Assembly: GCA_021044545.1 (NCBI GenBank)
Contig: CP087990.1
Span: forward strand, 930,001 to 994,000
Direction of reading: 5' to 3'
Source of the DNA: Comamonadaceae bacterium M7527
Lineage (GTDB): Bacteria; Pseudomonadota; Gammaproteobacteria; Burkholderiales; Burkholderiaceae_C
DNA: 64,000 nt
Below are positions 54,078 to 63,047 of the stretch, piece by piece; position 1 is the stretch's first letter; every line of letters starts with the position of its first letter. Under the pieces are notes generated by a model. The model was given only the letters and a program-made list of their open reading frames with translations. It made no database searches and had not been told where the DNA came from. The position numbers and the translations under genes were made by a program.

Positions 54078-55020
54078 CGACAACGCCACTGCATCAGGCA
54101 GGCCAGCCACCACTTGGCTGAACAGGCTCAACCAGCGCCCTTGGTGGGTAGACCTGTTGATGCTCAGCGCGGTGTGGGGCTCGTCGTTTATGTTCACCAA
54201 AATCGCAGCACAAGACATTGGTGCACTGCCCACTGCCTTTAGCCGCGTGGCGGTTGCCACCGCCTTCTTGTTGCCTTTGCTGCTGTGGAAGCGTCAAACC
54301 AAGGCCATGGGGACGCACTGGAAAAAAGCCATGTTGCTGGGTGTTTTCAACTCAGGCATACCATTTGCGGCCTACGCTTACGCCTTGCTCACCATATCCA
54401 CCAGCACCGGGGCCATAGTGAATGCATCAACGGCTTTGTTTGGTGCGGTCATTGCATGGCTTTGGCTCAAAGACAAACCCAGCCTCAGCCGCACCGTGGG
54501 CTTGGCACTGGGCTTTACAGGCGTGAGTTTGCTCGCGCTGCAAAACGCACAGTCAGCACCACCTGGCGATTTGGCAGGGCAACTTGTAGGCATGCTGGTG
54601 TGCTTGCTGGCACCGCTGTGCTATGGCCTGTCGGCCAGTTACACCAAGCAATATTTCTCAGGGGTGCCGGCCCTGGTGTCGGCCACCGGCAGCCAAATAG
54701 GCGCCACCTTGTTTTTGGCGCCTTTTGCGCTGTACTTTTGGCCAGACCACGGCATGAACCCTGGCACTGTTGCATCACTACTCATTATTGGCGTGGTGTG
54801 CACAGGCATGGCCTACATCTTGTTCTTCCGCATCATAGAGCTGGCAGGTGCCAGCAAAGCCCTCACCGTCACCTATGCAGTCCCCGTGTTTGCCGTGTTT
54901 TACGGTGTGACCTTTTTGGGCGAATCGCTCACCATACCCATGCTGCTGTGCGCGGCTGTCATTTTGGTGGGTATCAGCCTGTCCAGTGGCTTGCTGCGCC
55001 TACCTGGCACCAAGGCCTAG
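54070..55020 (+). CDS. EamA/DMT-superfamily permease
   Basis: A 316-residue protein with ten hydrophobic helices (LMLSAVWGSSFMFTKIA, then a second repeat GMLVCLLAPLCYGLSASYTKQY). A TTG at 54070, overlapping the ogt stop, looks like the start; an ATG further in cannot be excluded. Substrate unknown. The second EamA-type permease in the window, not closely similar to the one at 16.1 kb. Confidence 0.83.
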   Translation: MTDDNATASGRPATTWLNRLNQRPWWVDLLMLSAVWGSSFMFTKIAAQDIGALPTAFSRVAVATAFLLPLLLWKRQTKAMGTHWKKAMLLGVFNSGIPFAAYAYALLTISTSTGAIVNASTALFGAVIAWLWLKDKPSLSRTVGLALGFTGVSLLALQNAQSAPPGDLAGQLVGMLVCLLAPLCYGLSASYTKQYFSGVPALVSATGSQIGATLFLAPFALYFWPDHGMNPGTVASLLIIGVVCTGMAYILFFRIIELAGASKALTVTYAVPVFAVFYGVTFLGESLTIPMLLCAAVILVGISLSSGLLRLPGTKA

Positions 55021-55065
55021 AGCCATAGCCGCAACACGTTTTAAACCCCATCAACAAACGCCGCC

Positions 55066-55920
55066 ATGAAATTTTTAGCCTTCCAAAATCCATCGCAACA
55101 AACCGGCTTGGCCATTGAAACAGCCAGCGGCTTCAAAGGCCTTCTGGACAACCACGCCCACTACCCCGGCATCTTGCAACATCTTATTGAGCAAGGCTCT
55201 GACGCGCTCAACGCCGCAGCCCAAACACTGGCCAACGGCAACGTCATTGACGAGGCCAGCATCACCTACTTGCCACCCGTGCCAGCACCCGAAAAAATTA
55301 TTTGTGTGGGCCTCAACTACCGCGACCACGCAGCCGAGACTGGCTTTGAGCCACCCACCTTCCCAACGCTTTTTGCGCGCTACAACTCCACACTCATAGG
55401 TCACCAAGCCAACATCATCAAGCCCGCCCTGTCAGACCAGCTGGACTTTGAAGGCGAGCTGGTAGCCATCATTGGCACTGGCGGCAAAGACATCACCGAG
55501 GCCAACGCCTTACAGCACGTGGCCGGCTACTCCATATTTAATGACGCCTCCATTCGCGACTACCAATTCAAGTCACCCCAATGGACAGCTGGCAAAAACT
55601 TTGACGCCACAGGCGCATTTGGCCCCTACTTCGTGACCGCCGATGCGCTGCCGCCTGGCTGCGTAGGCATCAACCTCACCACTCACCTCAATGGCAAAGT
55701 CGTACAAAGCGGCAACACCAATGACTTGATATTCCCAGTTGCACAAATCATTGCCATTTGCAGCAGCTTTATGACGCTTAAAGCAGGCGACGTCATCGTC
55801 ACCGGCACACCCGCAGGCGTGGGCATAGGCCGCAAGCCACCACTGTTTATGAAAGACGGCGACTTGTGCACCGTAACCGTTGAAGGCATTGGCACACTGT
55901 CCAACCCGGTGAAGGCCTAA
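55066..55920 (+). CDS. Fumarylacetoacetate hydrolase family protein
   Basis: A 284-residue FAH-fold enzyme. KIICVGLNYRDHAAETG, DFEGELVAIIGTGGKDI with the metal-binding Glu residues, and VIVTGTPAGVGIGRKPP are the family landmarks. The group includes acylpyruvases, oxaloacetate decarboxylases and 2-hydroxyhepta-2,4-diene-1,7-dioate isomerases; the exact substrate is not readable. Lies 45 bp after the DMT permease. Confidence 0.88.
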   Translation: MKFLAFQNPSQQTGLAIETASGFKGLLDNHAHYPGILQHLIEQGSDALNAAAQTLANGNVIDEASITYLPPVPAPEKIICVGLNYRDHAAETGFEPPTFPTLFARYNSTLIGHQANIIKPALSDQLDFEGELVAIIGTGGKDITEANALQHVAGYSIFNDASIRDYQFKSPQWTAGKNFDATGAFGPYFVTADALPPGCVGINLTTHLNGKVVQSGNTNDLIFPVAQIIAICSSFMTLKAGDVIVTGTPAGVGIGRKPPLFMKDGDLCTVTVEGIGTLSNPVKA

Positions 55921-56042
55921 GCTACTGCTATCTATTCGGCACGGCGTAACATCCACCGCTCACGGGTTTCAGTCAGCAGCAAGCCTGGGTTGAGCTCGCT
56001 GCAGGTGCAGTGAGAGCACTTGGCACGCGTAGAGCACACAGC

Positions 56043-56070
56043 AAAAAGCCTCGCATATGCGAGGCTTTTT
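56043..56070. terminator. Bidirectional terminator
   Basis: AAAAAGCCTCGCATATGCGAGGCTTTTT is a perfect palindrome with poly-A/poly-T flanks. It ends the minus-strand tRNA-Ser transcript and can also stop plus-strand reading from the FAH gene. Confidence 0.9.
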
Positions 56071-56112
56071 GCGCCTGACAACCCAACGGAACGGGTTGGC
56101 AGGACTTGTTTT

Positions 56113-56204
56113 GGCGGAGTGAGAGGGATTCGAACCCTCGATGAGGCTCTACACCCCATACTCCCTTAGCAGGGGAGCACCTTCGGCCACTCGGTCATCG
56201 CTCC
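56113..56204 (-). tRNA. tRNA-Ser(GCT)
   Basis: A long-variable-arm tRNA with anticodon GCT in the loop of CTCCC-CTGCTAA-GGGAG and the T-arm GGGTTCGAATCCC. It reads AGC/AGU serine codons. The acceptor stem shows one C-A mismatch at position 5-68 (GGAGCGA against TCACTCC), where GC would be expected. It follows lysC on the same strand. Confidence 0.95.
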
Positions 56205-56261
56205 GGACCTTTATATTATGCCACGACTTCAAGCCTCTTTTGAGGCCTGCCCGGGCAATGT

Positions 56262-57545
56262 TTACTCTATGGCGTCAGCGTTGGCGTCGTGGTCCAAATC
56301 AAACACACGATGCAAGGCACGCACGGCCAGCTCCATGTATTTTTCGTCTATCACCACAGACACTTTGATTTCAGAGGTAGAGATCATTTGGATGTTGATG
56401 CCCTCTTCGCTCAGGCTGCGAAACATTTTGCTGGCCACGCCTGCGTGGCTGCGCATGCCAATACCCACCACGCTCACTTTACAAATTTTGGCGTCGCCGG
56501 TTACCTCTTGCGCGCCCAGCTCGGTAGCCACTTTGTCTTTGAGCAAGTCCATGGCTCTGGCGTAGTCATTGCGGTGCACCGTAAAGCTAAAGTCGGTGCG
56601 TCCGTCTGTGCTCAGGTTTTGAATGATCATGTCAACGTCGATGTTGGCCTCGGCCACGCTGCCCAAAATTTTGTAGGCAATGCCCGGTGTGTCTGACACG
56701 CCCAGCAAAGAAATTTTGGCTTCGTCGCGGTTGAATGCGATACCTGATACGGCGGCTTGTTCCATAGCGTCGTTGTCCTCAAAAGTAATCAAAGTGCCAG
56801 ACTTGGCTTCTTCATTGATGTCTATATCCCACGGCGTAAAGCTTGACAGCACACGCATGGGTACCTTGTATTTGCCAGCAAACTCCACCGACCTAATTTG
56901 CAGTACCTTGGAGCCCAGGCTTGCCATCTCCAGCATTTCTTCAAAGCTGATGCGAGACAAACGGCGTGCGTCTTGCACCACGCGTGGGTCTGTGGTGTAC
57001 ACACCGTCTACGTCGGTGTAAATCAAGCATTCGTCAGCCTTCATCGCTGCGGCCACCGCTACAGCTGAGGTGTCTGAACCACCGCGCCCAAGCGTGGTGA
57101 TGTCGTTGCTGGCGTCAACCCCTTGAAAGCCGGTGATGATCACCACTTTGCCTTTGCCCAGCTCGCTGCGCACACGTGTGTCGTCTATGGACTCAATGCG
57201 CGCCTTCGTGTGTGTGCTGCTGGTTTTGATGGGCACTTGCCAGCCCGCAAAGCTGATGGCGTCTATGCCTTGTGCCTGCAAGGCAATGGCTAACAAGCCA
57301 ACAGACACTTGCTCGCCCGTAGAGGCCAGCATGTCCAGCTCACGGTCGTAAGCCAGGCTGGGTTTTGCGGGCGCCAGCTCTTTGGCCAGCCCCAGCAAGC
57401 GGTTGGTCTCACCACTCATGGCTGAGGGCACCACAATCATTTGGTGGCCAGCGCGATGCCATTTGGCAACGCGCTTTGCAACGTTGCTGATGCGCTCGGT
57501 AGACCCCATAGAGGTCCCACCGTACTTGTGAACAATTAAAGCCAT
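56262..57545 (-). CDS. lysC: Aspartate kinase
   Basis: Phosphorylates aspartate, the first step toward lysine, threonine and methionine. The 427-residue protein shows VHKYGGTSMGSTERI, TLGRGGSDTSAVAVAAAM, DVDGVYTTDPR and two ACT domains at the C-terminus (FNRDEAKISLLGVSDTPG; KVSVVGIGMRSHAGVASKMF) for feedback control. It is a mono-functional enzyme. Start ATG 57545. Last gene of the cysS-to-lysC group, 97 bp after tilS. Confidence 0.96.
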   Translation of the reverse strand: MALIVHKYGGTSMGSTERISNVAKRVAKWHRAGHQMIVVPSAMSGETNRLLGLAKELAPAKPSLAYDRELDMLASTGEQVSVGLLAIALQAQGIDAISFAGWQVPIKTSSTHTKARIESIDDTRVRSELGKGKVVIITGFQGVDASNDITTLGRGGSDTSAVAVAAAMKADECLIYTDVDGVYTTDPRVVQDARRLSRISFEEMLEMASLGSKVLQIRSVEFAGKYKVPMRVLSSFTPWDIDINEEAKSGTLITFEDNDAMEQAAVSGIAFNRDEAKISLLGVSDTPGIAYKILGSVAEANIDVDMIIQNLSTDGRTDFSFTVHRNDYARAMDLLKDKVATELGAQEVTGDAKICKVSVVGIGMRSHAGVASKMFRSLSEEGINIQMISTSEIKVSVVIDEKYMELAVRALHRVFDLDHDANADAIE

Positions 57546-57642
57546 AGGTTGGTTGGCGCACAAAACAATGCGCCCATGCGGGTTGGTAAACGATTTGTAG
57601 CCAGTGCTGCGCTTGCAAATGCCTGCGGCGGTTTGGCAAACC

Positions 57643-58638
57643 CTAGATTATAGGAGGCGCATACGCCAATACATCACCCACACGGCGCACATGACCAGCG
57701 CCCACCTTTAAATGAATGCTGTGACCACGTGTGGTGCACGCCTTTACTTGAGACACCAGTTGGTGCAGCTGCTGCACCGTACTGGGTGTGGCCCCTGGCG
57801 TTTGTGCCAGCCAGTAGCGCAGCACATTGATACCTGCGGCCTCGCTGCGTGCCAGCAAGGTTTGCAGCGCTTTTATGCTGGGGGGCAAGCCCGTGAGTTG
57901 TGCGTCTTGCTGAGCCTGCGCTTGCAATGCGCTGTGCGCCTGCGCAGCATGTTGCGCACTGCGCAGCGCAGCCTGGGCCACACCGGGCAACGCTTGCTCC
58001 AACGCGGGCAACACGTGCGCACGAACGCGGTTGCGCGTCAGTGACATGTCTGCGTTGCTGGGGTCGTTTACAAATGCGTGCTCATTGGCACACAGCCAGT
58101 CTCGTATGGCTTGGGCTTGCACACCAAGAATGGGCCTGGCAAAGCGTTGGCCATGGCGCTCAAAGTCACTGGCCATAGCGCTTAAGCCGGGCAAACCGGC
58201 GCCACGGCTCAAGGCAATCAGTATGGTTTCAAGCTGGTCTTGAGCGTGCTGGGCCAACAACACCACGGTGCAGCTTTGCGGCTGTTGCGCCAGCTCGGAC
58301 AACGCTTGGTAGCGGGCTAATCGGGCCTGCTCTTCAAGGCTTTGACCTGTTTGCACCACAACTTGTCGCTGTGCCACACGAATCGCAATGTTGTGCGTGT
58401 GGCAAAACGCTTTGGCGTGTGCCTCAAACGCACTGGCCGCATCTTGCAAGCCGTGGTTAACGTGTAGCGCCACCAAACGCTGGCCCAAACAAGCTTTGGC
58501 CGCCAGCAGCAAGGCGGTTGAGTCTGCACCGCCGCTGTAGGCCACGCCTAACAGGCCTGAGCTGGGCAGCGTTGCGGCGCTGGCTGCCACCCACTGCGCA
58601 AGCGGCGACGCGCAGGGGTTGGCCGCTGTGCTGCTCAC
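57643..58638 (-). CDS. tilS: tRNA(Ile)-lysidine synthase
   Basis: Converts C34 of the CAU-anticodon tRNA-Ile to lysidine so that it reads AUA; essential. The 331-residue N-type ATPase shows the PP-loop AYSGGADSTALLLAA, HVNHGLQ, LAQHAQDQLET and the RNRVRAHVLPAL block. It is shorter than the E. coli enzyme but fits betaproteobacterial ones. It follows accA by 22 bp. Confidence 0.93.
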   Translation of the reverse strand: MSSTAANPCASPLAQWVAASAATLPSSGLLGVAYSGGADSTALLLAAKACLGQRLVALHVNHGLQDAASAFEAHAKAFCHTHNIAIRVAQRQVVVQTGQSLEEQARLARYQALSELAQQPQSCTVVLLAQHAQDQLETILIALSRGAGLPGLSAMASDFERHGQRFARPILGVQAQAIRDWLCANEHAFVNDPSNADMSLTRNRVRAHVLPALEQALPGVAQAALRSAQHAAQAHSALQAQAQQDAQLTGLPPSIKALQTLLARSEAAGINVLRYWLAQTPGATPSTVQQLHQLVSQVKACTTRGHSIHLKVGAGHVRRVGDVLAYAPPII

Positions 58639-58660
58639 GCTACTGGCTGGCTTGCAGTCG

Positions 58661-59629
58661 TTACGCGGCCGTATCGGTAAAACGACCGTAGCTGTTGAGG
58701 CGCTCGTAGCGACGCTCTACCAACTCCTTGGGCTTGAGGTCTGACACCATGCGCAGCGCATCTGCCAGTGACTTTTTAAGCCCGCCAATCATGGCTGCGT
58801 GATCACGGTGGGCGCCGCCCAAAGGCTCGTTGACAATTTTGTCGACCAGGCCCAAACCTTTTAGTCGATGGGCCGTAATGCCCAAGGCCTCGGCGGCCAC
58901 TTCGGCTTTGTCGCCGGTTTTCCACAAAATGGAGGCACAGCCCTCAGGGCTGATGACGGAGTACACCGCATATTGCAGCATCAACACCTGGTCACCCACA
59001 GAAATGGCCAACGCCCCGCCAGAGCCACCCTCTCCGATGATGGTGGAAATAATGGGCACCTCAAGCTGCGCCATTTCAAAGATATTGCGGCCAATGGCTT
59101 CACTTTGGCCACGCTCCTCGGCATCAATACCCGGGTAAGCACCTGGCGTGTCAACAAAGGTGAACACCGGAATTTTGAACTTTTCAGCCAGCTTCATGAG
59201 GCGCAAGGCCTTGCGGTAACCCTCTGGCTTGGTCATGCCAAAGTTGCGCCTCGTGCGCTCTTTGGTGTCTCGCCCTTTTTGGTGGCCCAGCACCACACAT
59301 GGCAGGCCGTTAAAGCGCGCCATGCCGCCCACAATGCTTTGGTCGTCTGCAAAGTGACGGTCGCCGTGCAGCTCTACAAAATGCGTAAACACACCGTTGA
59401 TGTAGTCCAGCGTGTAGGGCCGCTCTGGGTGGCGCGCAATTTTGGTGACCTGCCAAGGCGTGAGGCTGGCGTAAATGTCTTTGGTGAGTTGTTGGCTCTT
59501 TTTCGAGATTTGCTCAATCTCTTGCGAAATATCGACTGCCGACTCTGTTTGCACATAGCGCAGCTCGTCTACCTTTTTTTCCAGCTCGGCAATGGGCTGC
59601 TCAAAGTCTAGGAAATGTCGTTTGCTCAT
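58661..59629 (-). CDS. accA: Acetyl-CoA carboxylase carboxyltransferase subunit alpha
   Basis: With AccD forms the carboxyltransferase that makes malonyl-CoA for fatty acids. The 322-residue protein shows the N-terminal FLDFEQPIAELEKKVDEL coiled segment, RNFGMTKPEGYRKALRLMKLA, FVDTPGAYPGIDAEERGQ and GEGGSGGALAI (oxyanion-hole glycines). Start ATG 59629, where the conserved MSKRHFLDFEQ begins. Confidence 0.97.
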   Translation of the reverse strand: MSKRHFLDFEQPIAELEKKVDELRYVQTESAVDISQEIEQISKKSQQLTKDIYASLTPWQVTKIARHPERPYTLDYINGVFTHFVELHGDRHFADDQSIVGGMARFNGLPCVVLGHQKGRDTKERTRRNFGMTKPEGYRKALRLMKLAEKFKIPVFTFVDTPGAYPGIDAEERGQSEAIGRNIFEMAQLEVPIISTIIGEGGSGGALAISVGDQVLMLQYAVYSVISPEGCASILWKTGDKAEVAAEALGITAHRLKGLGLVDKIVNEPLGGAHRDHAAMIGGLKKSLADALRMVSDLKPKELVERRYERLNSYGRFTDTAA

Positions 59630-59700
59630 GGATTTCCCCCTAAAGGAATCAGTTTTGTTTGTGGCTGCCCAGTGGGCCAAGCTTGAGGACCAGTGGCTCT

Positions 59701-60351
59701 TTAGTAAGTCACAGGCACCGGGTCTAGCGAGCGCCAAATATACCAAGTTGCCACGCTGCTGTAAGGGGACCAGGCCCTTGCCAGGTCTCGCACTTCGCTG
59801 CGGCTGACTTTTTCGCCAGAGAAGTAGAGCTTGCTCACACCGTTTAGCAGACCCACGTCGTCCAGGGGCAATACATCGGGGCGCATCAGGTGAAACATTA
59901 AAAACATCTCAGCCGTCCAGCGCCCAATGCCACGAATGGCAATCAGCTCGGTGATGATGGCCTCGTCACTCATCTCGCCCCACTGCTTGACGTGCACGCG
60001 GCCTTCGTGAAAGTAGGTGGCCAAATCCTTGATGTACTCAACCTTTCGCCCGCTCAGGCCGGCGCCGCGCATGTCGTCAACCGCCAGCTTGAGTACGGCT
60101 TGCGGCTTGACAGTCTTCATGAGTGCGGCGAACTTGTCCCACACTGATTGCGCGGCCTTTACAGAGATTTGCTGCCCTACGACGCTGCGCGCCAAGGTTA
60201 CAAAGGCGTCTCCGCGCGTCTCCAGACTGACATTGGGAAACTGGGGCACCAACCGGCGCATCACGCGGTCTTTTCGCATGATGTGCTCGCACGCCTGCGC
60301 CCAGTACTCAGGCTGTGCCAGTGCTGGGGCGCTTGCCAAAGCCTGACTCAC
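59701..60351 (-). CDS. alkA: DNA-3-methyladenine glycosylase II
   Basis: Removes alkylated bases; helix-hairpin-helix GPD family. The 216-residue protein shows LARSVVGQQISVKAAQSVW, the hairpin ELIAIRGIGRWTAEMFLMF and the catalytic Asp in PLDDVGLLNG. GTG 60351 overlaps the cysS stop by four bases (GTGA), so I prefer it to an ATG 12 bases upstream. Lies between cysS and accA. Confidence 0.9.
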   Translation of the reverse strand: MSQALASAPALAQPEYWAQACEHIMRKDRVMRRLVPQFPNVSLETRGDAFVTLARSVVGQQISVKAAQSVWDKFAALMKTVKPQAVLKLAVDDMRGAGLSGRKVEYIKDLATYFHEGRVHVKQWGEMSDEAIITELIAIRGIGRWTAEMFLMFHLMRPDVLPLDDVGLLNGVSKLYFSGEKVSRSEVRDLARAWSPYSSVATWYIWRSLDPVPVTY

Positions 60352-61748
60352 GCACGCTCCCACGTGGTGCCTTGCGGGCTGTCTTTCAGCACAATGCCAT
60401 TGGCCAACAGGTCAGCCCTGATTTTGTCGGCACCAGCAAAGTCTTTCGCAGCTTTGGCCGCAGCGCGCTGGGCAATGAGGGCGTCAATATCCAGCGCTGG
60501 GTTGGCTGCTGTCTCGCCACCTTGCAAAAACTCCGTAGGCTCGCTTTGCAGCAAACCCAATACGCCGCCGAGGTCGCGCAACAAGGCCGCCGACTCGGCA
60601 GAGCCCGTGCGGTTAACCTCGCCCGCCAGGTCAAACAACACAGCCACGGCGCCTGGCGTTCCAAAGTCGTCGTCCATGGCGGCCTTGAAGGCTTGCGTGT
60701 AGTGGTTGGCTGCCCAGTCTATGGCTTGCGCAGGCGTGGCGGCAATGGCCGACAAGTCCACGTTGGCCAACGCCGTGTACAAACGCTTGAGTGCGCCTTT
60801 GGCGTCTGCCAAGTGCGCGTCGCTGTAGTTCAGTGGACTGCGGTAGTGGGCTCTGATAATGAAAAAGCGCACCGTCTCGGCATCAAACGATTTGAGCACT
60901 TCCCGGATGGTGAAGAAGTTGCCCAAGCTCTTGGACATTTTTTCGTTGTCCACACGCACAAAGCCGTTGTGCATCCACACCTGAGCCATGGTTTTGCCGG
61001 TGACGCCCTCGGTTTGAGCAATTTCGTTTTCGTGGTGTGGAAACTGCAAATCAGCGCCGCCGCCGTGAATATCAAACTGCTCGCCCAACAAGGCGCAGCT
61101 CATGGCCGAGCACTCAATGTGCCACCCTGGCCTGCCCTGCCCGTAGGAGCTGTCCCACTTTGCATCTGCTGGCTCTTGCGGCTTGGCAGACTTCCACAAC
61201 ACAAAGTCCAGGGGGTCTTGCTTGCCACCAGCCACCGCGACTCGCTCGCCAGCGCGCAGCTCATCTACCGATTTGCCGCTTAATGTGCCGTAGTTGGCAA
61301 AACCGCGCACGGCGTAGTTCACGTCGCCGTTGCCAGCTTGGTAAGCCAAGCCTTTGCCTTGCAGGCTTTCAATCATGGTCAACATCTGCGGGATGTAGTC
61401 GGTGGCGCGTGGCTCATGCGTGGGCCGCTCAATGCCAAGCGCATCCGCGTCAGCGTGCATTTCGGCAATCATGCGGTTGGTGAGCTGGCTAATGGTTTCA
61501 CCGTTGTCCAGGGCGCGCTGGATGATTTTGTCGTCAATGTCGGTGATGTTGCGCACATAAGTCACCTCCAAGCCGCTGGCCTTTAGCCAGCGCTGCACCA
61601 CATCAAACGCCACCATGACGCGGGCGTGGCCCAAATGGCACAGGTCGTACACAGTCATGCCGCACACATACAAGCGCACTTGGCCAGGCGTTAAAGGTGT
61701 GAAGGCAACGACGTCGCGCTGCAAGGTGTTGTAGATAGATAGAGTCAT
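60348..61748 (-). CDS. cysS: Cysteinyl-tRNA synthetase
   Basis: Charges tRNA-Cys. The 466-residue class I synthetase shows YVCGMTVYDLCHLGHAR (zinc Cys and the HIGH-equivalent HLGH), GGADLQFPHHENEIAQ with further zinc ligands, and EKMSKSLGNF (KMSKS). Full length. Start ATG 61748. It heads the cysS-alkA-accA-tilS-lysC group. Confidence 0.97.
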   Translation of the reverse strand: MTLSIYNTLQRDVVAFTPLTPGQVRLYVCGMTVYDLCHLGHARVMVAFDVVQRWLKASGLEVTYVRNITDIDDKIIQRALDNGETISQLTNRMIAEMHADADALGIERPTHEPRATDYIPQMLTMIESLQGKGLAYQAGNGDVNYAVRGFANYGTLSGKSVDELRAGERVAVAGGKQDPLDFVLWKSAKPQEPADAKWDSSYGQGRPGWHIECSAMSCALLGEQFDIHGGGADLQFPHHENEIAQTEGVTGKTMAQVWMHNGFVRVDNEKMSKSLGNFFTIREVLKSFDAETVRFFIIRAHYRSPLNYSDAHLADAKGALKRLYTALANVDLSAIAATPAQAIDWAANHYTQAFKAAMDDDFGTPGAVAVLFDLAGEVNRTGSAESAALLRDLGGVLGLLQSEPTEFLQGGETAANPALDIDALIAQRAAAKAAKDFAGADKIRADLLANGIVLKDSPQGTTWERA

Positions 61749-61965
61749 AAAGCGGCAAGTGCCAAACGCGAGACAGCCCAGAATTCTAAAGGCCAAGGGC
61801 TGGTGAGTGTGCCAGCGCTGGCAACACAAGTGCGAAACACCAGTGCGGACAAGGACTTAGCCCAACAAACAAGGCGCGACTGGCTACAATAGCTCAAGTT
61901 TGCAACAGCGCTAGAAAAAAGCGCGCCAGCCTACCCCGACAACTTACCACTGTAGTCAGCCCACT

Positions 61966-63035
61966 ATGACTTTTAGCCATTTGCGCACTGTTTCCGCCCG
62001 TTTGTCTGTTATCCAAAGCGCAATCCGTTGCGTTGCGCAATCAAAGCGCCATCTGGCCATGGCAGCCTTGGCAGCAAGCCTTGGCTTTGCAGGCGCCAGC
62101 GCTTTAGCGGCTGACAGCTACAACGCCATCAAACAAGCACTGTCCACGGGCGAGCCCGAACGCGCCTTGGCGTTGCTGAAAAAAGCCAAGTCTGAGCACC
62201 CCAAAGATGTGCAGCTGATGTTTTTTGAAGGCGTCATCAACGCCCAAATGGGTGACACGCGCGCAGCCATTGCCGTGTTCGAAGGCATGGCTGAGCGATA
62301 CCCAGAGCTGCCAGAGCCTCATAACAACCTAGGCGTGTTGTACGCCGCCAGGGGCGACCTGGAAAAAGCCAAGTCAGCTTTTGAGCGCGCCATGTTGACC
62401 AACCCCTCTTACGCAGCGGCTCATAAAAACATGGCCGATTTGTACGCCGCGATGGCCAAACAAAACTACGGCAAAGCCTTGCAAGTAGACGCCGCCAATA
62501 CACCCCAATCGCCACAAATGACCCTGCTGGGTAATTTAACGTCTGGGGCCAAAGCCAAAGACGCGGTGCTGGTTGCAACGGCCAAACCCGAGAAAAAGCC
62601 AGCGCCCCAAGCTCAGCCCACACCTGATGCCAAGCCCCAGGCCGCACCCCAGGCCACCGCTGAAGCCAAACCCGCTGCACCCGAGCAGCCAAACGCAGAC
62701 CAACTGGCCAACAACGTTGAAAAAAGCGTCATGGCTTGGGCCAGCGCATGGTCTAAGCGCGATATTGACGGCTACTTGGGGCCTACAGCAACAACTTTGA
62801 CTCAGGACGCCTGTCTTTGTCTGAGTGGCAGCAACAGCGCAAGGACCGGATACTGCCGCGAAAGCGCATCAGTGTTGACATCAGAAACCTCAAGGTCACT
62901 GTCAACAGCGCAAAGGCCACTGCAGACTTTCAACAAGACTACGCGTCAGACACTTTTAACGGCTCCAGCAACAAGCGCCTGACTCTGGCCTTAGAGGGCG
63001 GACGTTGGCTCATTGTTAAAGAATCCGTGCGCTAA
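61966..63035 (+). CDS. TPR-repeat exported protein, apparent frameshift
   Basis: A signal-like hydrophobic stretch (about 24-44, ending ASALAADS) is followed by TPR repeats (about 45-175), an Ala/Pro/Lys/Gln-rich linker (about 195-245) and a domain beginning SVMAWASAWSKRDIDGYLG. There the frame is lost at a run of four G (62778-62781); five would give GAYSNNFDSGRLSLSEW and continue to EGGRWLIVKESVR with a stop at 63035, a 356-residue protein with an NTF2-like C-domain. As written, translation runs to 62982 in nonsense. It lies 12 bp before the L,D-transpeptidase and probably supports it in the periplasm. Probably a homopolymer miscall. Confidence 0.85.
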
Positions 63036-63047
63036 GAGGCCAAACCC

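Noticed and set aside
56076..56102. CAACCC / GGGTTG hairpin next to the tRNA
   Set aside because: No T-run, short arms; the perfect palindrome at 56043-56070 is the better terminator.
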